Assembly: GCF_001514235.1 (NCBI RefSeq)
Contig: NZ_KQ948936.1
Span: 62,001 to 126,000, forward strand
DNA from: Streptomyces caeruleatus
GTDB lineage: Bacteria > Actinomycetota > Actinomycetes > Streptomycetales > Streptomycetaceae
Direction: 5' to 3'
Length of the DNA stretch: 64,000 nt
Shown piece after piece: positions 34,547 to 43,344 of this stretch; position 1 is the stretch's first letter, and each line of letters starts with the position of its first letter. The notes beneath the pieces were generated by a model that was not told the DNA's origin, searched no databases, and was given only the letters and a program-made list of their open reading frames with translations. A program made the position numbers and the translations under genes.

Positions 34547-36167
34547 GGTACTGCGGGACGGGTGTGTCGTCCTCGCCGGTGTCGCGGACGAGGCCGTAGC
34601 GGATCGCGCCGTCGGGCGGCCCCTGGTTGATGTCCTTGTCGGCGGCGGCCCAGTCCGAGGGGAAGACGTTGAGGCCGTAGTCGGCGCCGCGTTCGTTCTG
34701 GGTGAGGGTGACGCTGCCGTCGAGGTAGAAGTACTCGTTCTGCCACATCTGCTGGGTGCCGGGCGGCGGGACGACGTAGCCGGTGGTCGCGTTGCCCATG
34801 CCGGTGGCGGAGGTGTCGGTGTCGCTGGTCCGGTCGTCCATACGGCGGCCGCCGCCGGAGGCCACATGGAACAGCTCGCCCTTGAGGCCGGTCCAGGTCG
34901 GCATGACGAGGCTGCCCGCCCGGTACTGCGGTGAGATCTGCCAGCGGACGAGGACATAGCCCTGCCCGGTGAGCGTGACGGTGTCGCCGCGGTGGTTCAT
35001 CACGGCGTGGGGGCCGCCGGTGCTGGTGATGCCCGACTCGGGGCGGTGCGGCAGGGCGGCGGGCTCGGCGTTCGGGTCGGGGGCCCGGTCGACGGCGTCC
35101 ACGACGGTGCCGTACAGCTCGGTCTTCCGGGTCTGCGAGGGCGACGGTGACGGCGAGGACGTGGCCGTAGGGGTGGTCGGGGACGGTGTGGGCGACGGCG
35201 GTCGTACCGTGCTCGCGGCTGTGGGTGCCGCCGCGGGCGGCGGGGTGTCCGGGGTCTGGGTGACGACGTAGGCGCCGCCCGCGACGAGCGTCGCGCCGGC
35301 CGTGACCGCCACGGCGGGTTGGGTGAGCGCGGCCATCACCTTCGCGGACCAGCCGACGGAGGTCGCCGTGACCGTGGCGGCGGCCGCCGTCTTGCCGCCG
35401 AGGGCGAGGGAGAGCGTGAAGCCGACGGGGATCGGGACGAGGGCGATGCCGACGAGGAGGCGCTCCGCCGGTACGACGGCCTCGGGGGTGTCGCCGCAGT
35501 AGCCGCAGCCCCTGATGTGCCGGGCCAGCCGCTTGCGCCAGACCGAGTCGGGGCGGCCGCTGAAGCGGGCGGTCACCTCACGCAGGCCGGGGCAGGCGCC
35601 GTCCAGCGCCCGCACGATGCCGCGCGCGGTCTCCAGCCGTTCCTTCACGCGCTGGACGCGGACGGCGGCGTGCTGCCGGCTGATCCCGGCCGCGGCGGCC
35701 AGTTCGCGCCGGGTCAGCTCGCCCGCGACCTCCAGCCACCACAGCGACAGCAGTTGCCGGTCCTCGTCGTCCAGCCAGCGCACGGCCTCGGCGACCTCGC
35801 GCCGCTGTCCCTCCAACTGGAGCCGCAGCACGGTGAGTTCGGCGAAGTCGGTGGCCTCGCGCGCCGCCGACTCCTCCAGTCGCGCGGTCTGCCTGCGGCG
35901 CGCCCGGTCCCGGATCTGCCGCATGGCGATGGCGACGAGCCAGGAGCGGAAGCTGTCCGGGTCCCGCAGCGAGCCGAGGTTGCCGACGGCGCGCAGCATG
36001 GTCTCCTGGACGACGTCGTCGACGTCGGCATGGCCGTTCAGAGCGCGCCCGACCACGTTGTAGACCAGCGGCAGCCACCCCTCGACCAGCTCGTCCAGCG
36101 CCTGCCGGTCCCCGGCCTGCGCCGCCGCGATGGTGGAGCGCCACTGCCTGCCGGCTCTCTCGTCCAC
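34491..36167 (-). CDS. ECF sigma factor fused to zinc finger, membrane segment and secreted domain
   Basis: A 558-residue protein. The N-terminal part (about 1-200) is an ECF sigma factor: region 2 in VDDVVQETMLRAVGN and SFRSWLVAIAMRQIRDRARRR, region 4 in LAAAAGISRQHAAVRVQRVKE. A histidine/cysteine cluster HIRGCGYCGD (about 225-235) resembles a zinc-binding anti-sigma domain. Hydrophobic stretches follow (about 240-320), then a Thr/Pro/Ser linker and a ~190-residue C-terminal domain presumably outside the membrane. Sigma, anti-sigma-like and sensor parts thus lie in one chain. GTG 36167 is preferred to ATG 36188, because GGAGAGG lies six bases before it. Confidence 0.82.
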   Translation of the reverse strand: MDERAGRQWRSTIAAAQAGDRQALDELVEGWLPLVYNVVGRALNGHADVDDVVQETMLRAVGNLGSLRDPDSFRSWLVAIAMRQIRDRARRRQTARLEESAAREATDFAELTVLRLQLEGQRREVAEAVRWLDDEDRQLLSLWWLEVAGELTRRELAAAAGISRQHAAVRVQRVKERLETARGIVRALDGACPGLREVTARFSGRPDSVWRKRLARHIRGCGYCGDTPEAVVPAERLLVGIALVPIPVGFTLSLALGGKTAAAATVTATSVGWSAKVMAALTQPAVAVTAGATLVAGGAYVVTQTPDTPPPAAAPTAASTVRPPSPTPSPTTPTATSSPSPSPSQTRKTELYGTVVDAVDRAPDPNAEPAALPHRPESGITSTGGPHAVMNHRGDTVTLTGQGYVLVRWQISPQYRAGSLVMPTWTGLKGELFHVASGGGRRMDDRTSDTDTSATGMGNATTGYVVPPPGTQQMWQNEYFYLDGSVTLTQNERGADYGLNVFPSDWAAADKDINQGPPDGAIRYGLVRDTGEDDTPVPQYLTRETPADAATVPQRSRV

Positions 36168-36314
36168 GTGCGTCCTCTCCCAGGTCATCTGCTGCCCGTA
36201 CGCACCTTCCTGCCTGACCAGCCCCGGTGGCTATATCGGAGATCACATTCCGCTTCCGGAGTGGAGACGCGGTGAAGGGAGCGGGGATAACACTTTTTCG
36301 GCAGTCGGCGGCCC

Positions 36315-36332
36315 GTAAGGGCGATCCCTTAC
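36315..36332. promoter_or_regulatory. 18-bp inverted repeat upstream of carboxypeptidase gene
   Basis: GTAAGGG-CGAT-CCCTTAC, a perfect 7+4+7 inverted repeat in the gap between the divergent sigma-factor and carboxypeptidase genes. It could be an operator. The rest of the ~296-bp gap shows no convincing promoter hexamers. Confidence 0.45.
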
Positions 36333-36463
36333 AACACCCTTGTTCCGTACGGCACTTGCTCCGGGTCTCGCCCAGGGTCGGGCCCCTCCTCGCCGACGAT
36401 TCGGCCGGGCCCGTCCCGCCCCGACGATGATCACGTACTTCCCGTCGACCTCAGGAGCAGCAG

Positions 36464-37639
36464 ATGCCCGTACGCCCGCTTCCCTCCCTTGTCACCGCCG
36501 CGCTCGCGCTGACCCTGACCGCGCTGCCGCTGGCCGGTGCGGCGTCCGCGCGGCCCGCGTCGTCCTCGTCGCCCTCGTCGTCGTGCTCCGCGCAGGCGAT
36601 CGAGGCCGCCAAGCCGGACGGCCCGGATGTGAAGGCCCTGTGCGCGGCGCTCGCCGGACTGCCCGACCAGGACGCGACGGCCGCGCTGATCCGTGTGGGC
36701 GGCAAGGGGAGCTGGCACGGGGTGGCCGGCGTGCGGGACATGAGAACCGGGGCGCCGGCGCTGGAGAACGCCCGCTTCCGGGCCGGTTCGACGACGAAGA
36801 TCGTGACGTCGGCGCTGGTGCTCCAGCTCGCGGCCGAGGGGCGGATCTCCCTCGACGGGACGGTGCAGCGGTATCTGCCGGGCCTGCTCACGAAGGACTT
36901 CGCGCCGATCACCGTACGGCAGCTGCTGAACTTCACCAGCGGCCTCCAGCCGGGCGCCTCCCTCGGCGAGGACGTCGACGACGGCTACCCGCACCGCTTC
37001 GAGACGCTGACCCCCGAGGAGGTGGTGGCCGCGTCGGTCGCCAAGGGCCCCGACCCCGACCACGCGCCCGGCGAGCACCAGCGGTACGGCAACATCCACT
37101 ACACCGTGCTGGGCATGCTGATCGAGAAGGTCACCGGCGACTCGTACGCCCACCAGGCGGCCGTACGGATCTTCCGCCCGCTCGGCATGCGGCACACCTC
37201 GTTCCCGGCCGGCCCGGACCCCCGTGTGCACGGGCCGCACAACCGCGGCTACGACTGGATCGACGGCCGGCTCGTCGACGTGACCGAGTGGAACATGTCC
37301 GACCGGTTCGCGGCCGGCGACATGGTCTCGACGACGGCGGACCTGGAACGGCTGCTGTTCGCCCTGTTCCGCGGCCGGGTGGTGCCCGAGCCGCAGCTGA
37401 CGGAGATGTTCACGGTCCCGGACGTCAGCGGGGCCACCATGAGTGCCGGGCTCCAGCGTTTCGAGCTGAACGGCAAGGTCATCTGGGCCAAGACGGGCGC
37501 CCGCCCCGGCTATCACACCGTCGTCGCGGCCACCCGTGACCTGTCCCGCACGGTGGTCTACTCGGTCAACTCGACCGACGCGAAGGGCGACGGTCTGGCC
37601 ATCGCCCAGCGTTTCGCCTTCCCCGCGTTCAACCGCTGA
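36464..37639 (+). CDS. Secreted serine beta-lactamase/D-Ala-D-Ala carboxypeptidase-family protein
   Basis: A 391-residue class C beta-lactamase-fold protein. The signal peptide is MPVRPLPSLVTAALALTLTA, cleaved near ASA. Catalytic motifs: STTK (109-112) with the nucleophilic serine, YGN (about 208-210) and KTG (about 343-345). These fit an extracellular D,D-carboxypeptidase or esterase acting on peptidoglycan or drugs. An AGGAG ribosome site precedes ATG 36464. It is convergent with the next gene (11-bp overlap). Confidence 0.9.
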   Translation: MPVRPLPSLVTAALALTLTALPLAGAASARPASSSSPSSSCSAQAIEAAKPDGPDVKALCAALAGLPDQDATAALIRVGGKGSWHGVAGVRDMRTGAPALENARFRAGSTTKIVTSALVLQLAAEGRISLDGTVQRYLPGLLTKDFAPITVRQLLNFTSGLQPGASLGEDVDDGYPHRFETLTPEEVVAASVAKGPDPDHAPGEHQRYGNIHYTVLGMLIEKVTGDSYAHQAAVRIFRPLGMRHTSFPAGPDPRVHGPHNRGYDWIDGRLVDVTEWNMSDRFAAGDMVSTTADLERLLFALFRGRVVPEPQLTEMFTVPDVSGATMSAGLQRFELNGKVIWAKTGARPGYHTVVAATRDLSRTVVYSVNSTDAKGDGLAIAQRFAFPAFNR

Positions 37640-38162
37640 CGGCGACGGAGGCCGGCGGCACCACCGGTGCCGTCAGCGCCTCCAGCCGCTTGATCTTCTT
37701 GCGTACGACGTACAGCGGGACGATCCCGAAGACGCCGAACGACATGTCGATCACCGACCACCAGAAGGGGATGTCGCGGATCGGCCCGCAGATCAGGGCC
37801 AGCGGGACGATGCCCACGCAGGCGATCATCCCGAACTCGACGACCCAGATGTTGCGGACCGGGTCGCGGTAGGGGCCGTAGAAGGCGACGGCGATGACGA
37901 GATGCGCGAAGGCCAGCCAGTCGGTGCCGTAGAGGAGGAAGGGGTGGTCGGCGTCGGCGGCGTCGAGGCCGCGCCGCACCCGCTCGATCCAGTCCATGAG
38001 GCCGGGCAGGTGCTCCGGCACGGACAGGGCGCGCAACAGGTCCTCGGTCCAGCGCAGTTCGTGGACGAGGGGGAAGGCCGTGGCGCCGCTGAGCACCAGG
38101 CAGACGACGAAGAAGGCCAGCCAGACGCGGATGCCCTTGAGCAGGGCGGCTCTGTCGCTCAT
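37629..38162 (-). CDS. Conserved four-helix membrane protein
   Basis: A 177-residue integral membrane protein with about four hydrophobic segments (VWLAFFVVCLVLSGATAF; WLAFAHLVIAVAFYG; FGMIACVGIVPLALICG; SVIDMSFGVFGIVPLY). A basic end VVRKKIKRLEAL follows the last one. No catalytic motif is recognised. It overlaps the convergent carboxypeptidase gene by 11 bp. Function unknown. Confidence 0.8.
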   Translation of the reverse strand: MSDRAALLKGIRVWLAFFVVCLVLSGATAFPLVHELRWTEDLLRALSVPEHLPGLMDWIERVRRGLDAADADHPFLLYGTDWLAFAHLVIAVAFYGPYRDPVRNIWVVEFGMIACVGIVPLALICGPIRDIPFWWSVIDMSFGVFGIVPLYVVRKKIKRLEALTAPVVPPASVAVSG

Positions 38163-38252
38163 GGGGCCAGCCTACGCCCATGGTTGAACGTGTTCAAAAA
38201 CGCCCTCCGGCCTCGGACCGGTCCTACGATGTCCGCGGTGAACGGAGGAATC

Positions 38253-39599
38253 ATGGCCCTGGACTTGAGCGGGCGGGCCTACCGCGCACAGCGGTGGGCG
38301 GCGCGGACGGCGTTGGCCGCCGCGGGGCTCGCGGTGCTGGTGCCGCTCGCGTACGGCGGCGTCGGCGGGGTTCTGCTGCTGGTGGCAGGCGCGGCGGGGC
38401 TGGGCCTCAGCGCGGTCGCGGTGTGGTGGACGCTCACCCTGCGCGGCCCGCTGCGCTGGGCGGCGGCCGTCGTCGCCGTGGCCCTGCCCGCCGCGCTCGT
38501 CGCCCTGTTCGCGGCCACCCTGTTCTGGGCGCTGCTGGCATCCGTGGCGCTGTGGGCGGTGGCCGTGTGGAGCGGCCGGTACGCGCTGCGGGGCACGGGC
38601 AGTTCCCGGGTGCGGGTGATGCGGGAGCGCAAGGCGCCGGCGCCCAGGCGGCCGTATTTGATCATGAACCCGCGCTCCGGCGGCGGCAAGGTGGTCCGCC
38701 ACTCGCTCCAGGAGAAGGCCGAGCGCCTCGGCGCCCGGGTCATCCTGCTCGACCCCGACGAGCACCAGGACGTCACCGCCCTGGCCCGCAAGGCCGTGGA
38801 CGAGGGCGCCGACCTGCTGGGCGTCGCGGGCGGCGACGGCACCCAGGCGCTGGTGGCGGGCGTCGCCGCCGCGTACGACATCCCGTTCCTGGTGATCAGC
38901 GCCGGCACCCGCAACCACTTCGCCATGGACCTGGGCCTGGACCGCGAGGATCCCTCCAGCTGTCTCGACGCGCTCACCGACGGCGTGGAACTGCGTGTCG
39001 ACCTCGGCTACGCGGGCGGCCGGCCCTTCGTCAACAACGCCTCCTTCGGGGCGTACGCGGCCATCGTGCAGAGCCCCGGCTACCGGGACGACAAGATCGG
39101 CACCAGCCTGGAGCTGCTGCCCGACCTGCTCACCCGGCAGCAGGGCGCGCGGCTCACCGCCCACGCGGCGGACCGGACCCTCGACGCCCCGCACGCCGTG
39201 CTGGTCAGCAACAACCCCTACCGCACGGACGACCCCTTCGGCCTGGGCCGCCGCGACCGCCTCGACGCCGCGGTCCTCGGCGTCCTGGGCATCCGGGTGG
39301 ACAACGCGGCCGAGGCCGCCGGCCTGCTGCTCGACCCGGCACCGGGCGGCCTGACCATCCTGACCGCACCCCACGTGGTCGTCGAGGCCGACCGCGCGGA
39401 GATCGAGGCCGGCGTCGACGGCGAGGCCCTCGTCCTCCCCACCCCGGTCCACTGCCGCATCGCCCCCGGCGCCCTCCGCGTCCGCGTCCCCCGCAAACGC
39501 CCCGGCACCCCCCAGCCCGCGCCCCGCCTGGACTGGCGCCGACTGCGGAAGCTGGCGGCGACGGTGGGGCGGACGGCGGTGCACCACCGGCGGCCCTGA
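38253..39599 (+). CDS. Diacylglycerol/lipid kinase-family membrane protein
   Basis: A 448-residue protein. Residues 1-110 hold about four hydrophobic segments. The cytoplasmic rest is a DAGK/sphingosine-kinase fold with NPRSGGGK (139-146) and the nucleotide motif GGDGTQ (193-198), followed by SAGTRNHFAMDLGL. It probably phosphorylates a lipid such as diacylglycerol, although the fused membrane domain is unlike plain DgkB. An ACGGAGGAATC ribosome site fixes ATG 38253. Confidence 0.87.
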   Translation: MALDLSGRAYRAQRWAARTALAAAGLAVLVPLAYGGVGGVLLLVAGAAGLGLSAVAVWWTLTLRGPLRWAAAVVAVALPAALVALFAATLFWALLASVALWAVAVWSGRYALRGTGSSRVRVMRERKAPAPRRPYLIMNPRSGGGKVVRHSLQEKAERLGARVILLDPDEHQDVTALARKAVDEGADLLGVAGGDGTQALVAGVAAAYDIPFLVISAGTRNHFAMDLGLDREDPSSCLDALTDGVELRVDLGYAGGRPFVNNASFGAYAAIVQSPGYRDDKIGTSLELLPDLLTRQQGARLTAHAADRTLDAPHAVLVSNNPYRTDDPFGLGRRDRLDAAVLGVLGIRVDNAAEAAGLLLDPAPGGLTILTAPHVVVEADRAEIEAGVDGEALVLPTPVHCRIAPGALRVRVPRKRPGTPQPAPRLDWRRLRKLAATVGRTAVHHRRP

Positions 39600-39620
39600 C
39601 CTCGACCGGGGCCCTTGCCA

Positions 39621-39671
39621 CCCGCCGGACGGTGCAGCCCGCCGGATGGTGCAACCCGCCGGATGGTGCAG
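39621..39671 (+). repeat. Three tandem 17-bp units with GGTGCA half-sites
   Basis: Three near-identical 17-bp units CCCGCCGGATGGTGCAR in direct array. The last leads into a perfect 7+3+7 palindrome TGGTGCA-GTT-TGCACCA (39664-39680). The array lies between the lipid kinase gene and the frameshifted PucR-like gene. Confidence 0.85.
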
Positions 39672-39680
39672 TTTGCACCA
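39664..39680. promoter_or_regulatory. 17-bp palindrome, putative operator
   Basis: Perfect inverted repeat TGGTGCA-GTT-TGCACCA. Its left arm is the last of three direct GGTGCA half-sites spaced 17 bp apart, 113 bp upstream of the frameshifted regulator gene. Arrayed half-sites of this sort suggest cooperative binding; the protein is unknown. Confidence 0.55.
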
Positions 39681-39792
39681 AGGCGCCGTGAAGACGGGGC
39701 GTGACGGCGTTGTCCGCCAAGGGGCGCCGCGCGCACCGTTGGGATCACGTACTTCTCCACGTGCTTCCCAGCGACCCGAAGGCGGTAGTGGC

Positions 39793-40901
39793 ATGGCCGA
39801 AGCGGACGGTTCCGCCGAGTACTTCGACATCGTGATCATCGGCGCCGCACTGGCCGAGGAGGACCGGCAGGTCAACCGGGCCGATCTGGTCCAGTGGCTG
39901 ACCTCCAACATCCACCGCCCGGGCCGCCGGGTCGAGCCCTACGTCGGACCGGAGGCGCTCACCTACGTCCGGGATCTCCGCCGGCGGGCATCAGCCCGGA
40001 CTTCGCCGGCGCCTGGCGCGCGGCGGTCGCCGTGGCGTGGCGGCGGTGGGTCTCCGCGTGTCTGGCCCAGACCGACGATCCGGCGCTGCTCACCGAGGTC
40101 CTCGACATCGCGTCGCAGTCGATCTTCCAGTTCGCGACGGACTCCGTCGAGGCGCTGCGGCTGGCCGGGCTGGAGGATCACGCGGCGACGGCCGACGCGC
40201 AGGCGCTGGCGGCCATCGAGCTGATCGTCGGCGGAGCGCCGATCGCGCCGGAGCTGGCCGAGGCCCAGCTCGGCTACCGGCTCGCCCGCCGGCACACGGC
40301 CTTGATCCTGTGGACCGCCACGGATCGGCCGGGGCTCGACCGGGCGGTGGAACAGATCGCCCGGAGTCCAATAGGCCATGGGCTGCTGGTCGCGGCCGCC
40401 AGCGTCGCGGCCCGCTGGATCTGGGTTCCCTCCGGGTCCGAGGACGAGCTCCTCGGCTGCCTCGGCGGGGTGGACGGCGTCCAGGCCACGATCGGGCGCA
40501 CGGCGTACGGGATCGAGGGGTTCCGCACGAGCCACGGTGAGGCGCTCGCGGCCCAGGCGGTGCTGATCCGGCTGGGGTCACCGCGGCGCGTCACCCGGTT
40601 CGCCGACGTCGAACTGGTGGACGTACTGACCCGGGACCGCGAGGTGGCGGACACCTTCGTGACCCGCACCCTCGGCGAGCTGGCTCAGGCGGACCGCACT
40701 CTGCGCCGGACCGTCCTGACCTACATCCAGTGCGGCTTCAACACGACCCGCGGCGCCTCCCGCCTCTACGCCCACCGCAACACCGTCGAACGCCGCATCG
40801 CCCGGGCCGACGCCCTGTCAGCCACCAAACTCGACGACAACCCGGCCCAGCTCGCGGCGGCCTTGCTGATCCTCGACCTCCGTGACCAGGAAGAGCGGTA
40901 G
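39793..40901 (+). pseudogene. PucR/CdaR-like regulator with frameshift
   Basis: Two reading frames together make one regulator. The first, from ATG 39793, reads MAEADGSAEYFDIVIIGAAL through YVRDL. The second resumes near 39985 with AGISPDFAGAWRAAVAVAWRR and runs to 40901. It ends in a typical HTH_30: TYIQCGFNTTRGASRLYAHRNTVERRIARA. Frames change by -1 in a GC-rich stretch around 39970-39990, consistent with loss of one base. The product would be about 369 residues with a helical sensory N-terminus. It could be a true pseudogene, a sequencing error or programmed shifting; the first two are likelier. Confidence 0.8.
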
Positions 40902-40946
40902 GCCCCGCCTACAACCCCGCAGCAGTAGGCCCCGCTACAACCCCGC
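40898..40946. repeat. 27-bp tandem duplication containing two stop codons
   Basis: GTAGGCCCCGCCTACAACCC at 40898 is repeated (one C shorter) from 40925. Each copy carries TAG...CTA, so one holds the stop of the regulator remnant and the other the stop of the convergent binding-protein remnant. TAGGC-CCC-GCCTA can form a small hairpin. Confidence 0.8.
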
Positions 40947-41735
40947 GATGGCGTTCCACCGCTTCCCGAACCCCACCCGCTCCTCCGACGTGATGTCCCG
41001 CGCGACGGCCAGCCGTCGGCGCATCGCCGGGCCCAGGAAGATCAGCGGGTCCTCGGCCAGCGCGGCCGTCTCCTCGTCCTGGGCGGCGGCGGTCCTTGAT
41101 GTAGTCGCTGCCGGTGAAGCGCCGGATCTGGCCCTCGCGGACCTGTTCCTCGACCTGGTCGCAGACGGTGTGGAAGTCGTCCGCCGTACACCGCGTGATG
41201 TCGACGCCGTTGCCCTGCATGAGCAGCGCGAAGGCCTCGTCGAGTCCGGAGAGGAGCGTCACCCGGCCCTTGAGGTCGCTCGCCCACAGCTCGGACACGC
41301 CGCGTATGTCACGCCCCAACCGGCGGCGGTTGTACGCGATGCCGGTGATACCGGACTGCCACGGCACTGTGTACTTCCGCCCGGGGTCGAAGGCGGGGGG
41401 CCGCAGCAGCGGGTCCAGGTACTTGGTCACGTTCGGCTGCCGCGCCCGGTCCATCTCCTGTACCCAGCCCAGCCGTAGGAACCGGGCGCACATCCAGTCA
41501 CTGATGACGACGAGATCGCGGCCGGTGCGCTGGTGGTTCATCAGGGCGGGACTGCCAGTTCGCCCACGTCAGCCGCTTGTCCGTGGCGGACACATCGGTG
41601 GCGGCCCGGTCGCCGGGCGACACATAGGCGGGCCGCACCCCGCAGCCTGCGAGCCCGCCGAGCGCGGCGCCCCCCACCGAGAACACGCAGCAAGGTCCGA
41701 CGGGCGAGCGGCGAGTTCATCGAGGGGAGGGCCAT
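40935..41735 (-). pseudogene. Degraded polyamine-binding lipoprotein (PotD-like)
   Basis: Fragments of a PotD paralogue spread over several frames. Reading leftward: start MALPSMNSPLARRTLLR, then after a frame change FSVGGAALGGLAGCG with a lipobox and SATDKRLTWANWQSRP. Next, after an apparent deletion, comes TGRDLVVISDWMCARFLRLG through RRFTGSDYIKD. Then a larger internal deletion and shift lead to DPLIFLGPAMRR and FGKRWNAIAGL at the end. At least two frame changes and the loss of roughly 100 codons exclude a working product. The intact paralogue is at 27563-28810. Confidence 0.85.
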
Positions 41736-41825
41736 TGCGGAAGCATGCCGCCGCGGCCACCGGCCGGGCAATGGACGCCCCGTCAAGCAGGACGGCCCCG
41801 ACCGGACACCCTGCCGATCACGCCG

Positions 41826-41895
41826 CCAAGGGGCGCGGGGCTGTATCGAATTGCGGCTCCGCCGCGGGGGCGCGACCAGCCCCCACGCGCCCGTA
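41826..41895 (+). repeat. Dispersed GC-rich palindromic repeat, copy C (longer variant)
   Basis: Shares AAGGGGCGCGGGG and GGCGCGACCAGCC with copies A and B. It has an extra ~28 bp hairpin-forming insert (GCGGCTCCGCCGC) between the two. It lies just downstream of the aldehyde dehydrogenase stop, between it and the pseudogene. Confidence 0.7.
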
Positions 41896-41904
41896 CTCGA
41901 CGAA

Positions 41905-43344
41905 CTACGCGTCCAGAGACGTCATCACGTGCTTGATCCTCGTGTAGTCATCGAACCCGTATCCCGAAAGGTCCTTGCCATACCCCGACTTCTTGAACCC
42001 ACCGTGCGGCATCTCCGCGACCAGCGGAATGTGCGTGTTGATCCACACGCACCCGAAGTCCAGCTTCTTCGACATCCGCATCGCCCGCCCGTGGTCCTTC
42101 GTCCACACGGACGAAGCCAGCGCGTACTCCACGCCGTTGGCCCACTCGACGGCCTGCTCCTCGTCCGAGAAGGACTGGACGGTGATGACAGGACCGAAGA
42201 CCTCCTTCTGGATGATCTCGTCGTCCTGCTTCAGCCCGGACACCACGGTCGGCGCGTAGAAGTACCCCTTCTCACCGACCTGGTGGCCACCGGCCTCGAC
42301 CTTGGCGTGGGCCGGCAGCCGCTCGATGAACCCGGAGACCTGCTTGAGCTGGTTGGGGTTGTTGAGCGGGCCGAACAGCACGTCCTCGTCGTCCGGCTGG
42401 CCCGTCTTCGTGTCGGCGGCGGCCTTCGCGAGGGCCTGCACGAACTCGTCGTGGATGCCTTCCTGGACGAGCACGCGCGTGGCGGCCGTACAGTCCTGAC
42501 CGGCGTTGAAGAAGCCCGCGACGGAGATGTCCTCGACGGCCTTGGCGATGTCGGTGTCGTCGAAGACGACGACCGGCGCCTTGCCGCCCAGCTCCAGGTG
42601 GACCCGCTTGAGGTCCTTGGAGGCCGACTCGGCGACCGACATGCCGGCGCGCACGGAGCCGGTGATGGAGGCCATCGCCGGCGTCGGGTGCTCGACCATG
42701 AGGCGGCCGGTGTCACGGTCACCCGTGACGACGTTGAAGACGCCCTTCGGCAGGATCGCCCCGATGATCTCGGCGATCAGGACCGTCGAGGCCGGAGTGG
42801 TGTCCGACGGCTTCAGCACCACGGTGTTGCCCGCGGCGATGGCCGGCGCGAACTTCCATACGGCCATCATCATCGGGTAGTTCCAGGGCGCGACCTGCGC
42901 GCACACCCCGACCGGCTCACGGCGGACGATGGAGGTGAGGCCCTCCATGTACTCACCGGCCGAGCGGCCCTCCAGCATCCGCGCCGCGCCCGCGAAGAAG
43001 CGGATCTGGTCCACCATCGGCGGGATCTCCTCGGAGCGGGTCAGCCCGATCGGCTTGCCCGTGTTCTCCACCTCGGCCGCGATGAGCTCCTCGGCCCGGT
43101 CCTCGAACGCGTCCGCGATCTTCAGGAGGGCCTTCTGCCGCTCCGCGGGCGTCGTGTCACGCCAGCCGGGGAAGGCCCGGGCGGCGGCTTCCATCGCGGC
43201 GTCGACGTCCGCCTGCCCGGACAGCGGCGCGGTCGCGTACGCCTCGCCCGTCGCGGGGTTGACCACGTCGGTGGTCCGTCCGTCGGCGGCGTCCCGGAAC
43301 TCACCGTCGATGTAGTTGCGCAGACGACGCAGCTCGGTGCTCAC
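41905..43344 (-). CDS. 4-aminobutyraldehyde dehydrogenase-like, second copy
   Basis: A 479-residue aldehyde dehydrogenase: general base in LELGGKAPVV (E251), nucleophile in NAGQDCTAA (C285), and APWNYPMMMAVWKFAPAIAAGN. It resembles the enzyme at 28899-30434 and probably oxidises 4-aminobutyraldehyde or a related amino-aldehyde to GABA. GTG 43344 is chosen because AGGAGG lies about 6 bases upstream; the frame extends nine codons further. It was presumably followed by the polyamine-binding gene that is now decayed. It is divergent from the Lrp-like gene. Confidence 0.87.
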   Translation of the reverse strand: MSTELRRLRNYIDGEFRDAADGRTTDVVNPATGEAYATAPLSGQADVDAAMEAAARAFPGWRDTTPAERQKALLKIADAFEDRAEELIAAEVENTGKPIGLTRSEEIPPMVDQIRFFAGAARMLEGRSAGEYMEGLTSIVRREPVGVCAQVAPWNYPMMMAVWKFAPAIAAGNTVVLKPSDTTPASTVLIAEIIGAILPKGVFNVVTGDRDTGRLMVEHPTPAMASITGSVRAGMSVAESASKDLKRVHLELGGKAPVVVFDDTDIAKAVEDISVAGFFNAGQDCTAATRVLVQEGIHDEFVQALAKAAADTKTGQPDDEDVLFGPLNNPNQLKQVSGFIERLPAHAKVEAGGHQVGEKGYFYAPTVVSGLKQDDEIIQKEVFGPVITVQSFSDEEQAVEWANGVEYALASSVWTKDHGRAMRMSKKLDFGCVWINTHIPLVAEMPHGGFKKSGYGKDLSGYGFDDYTRIKHVMTSLDA

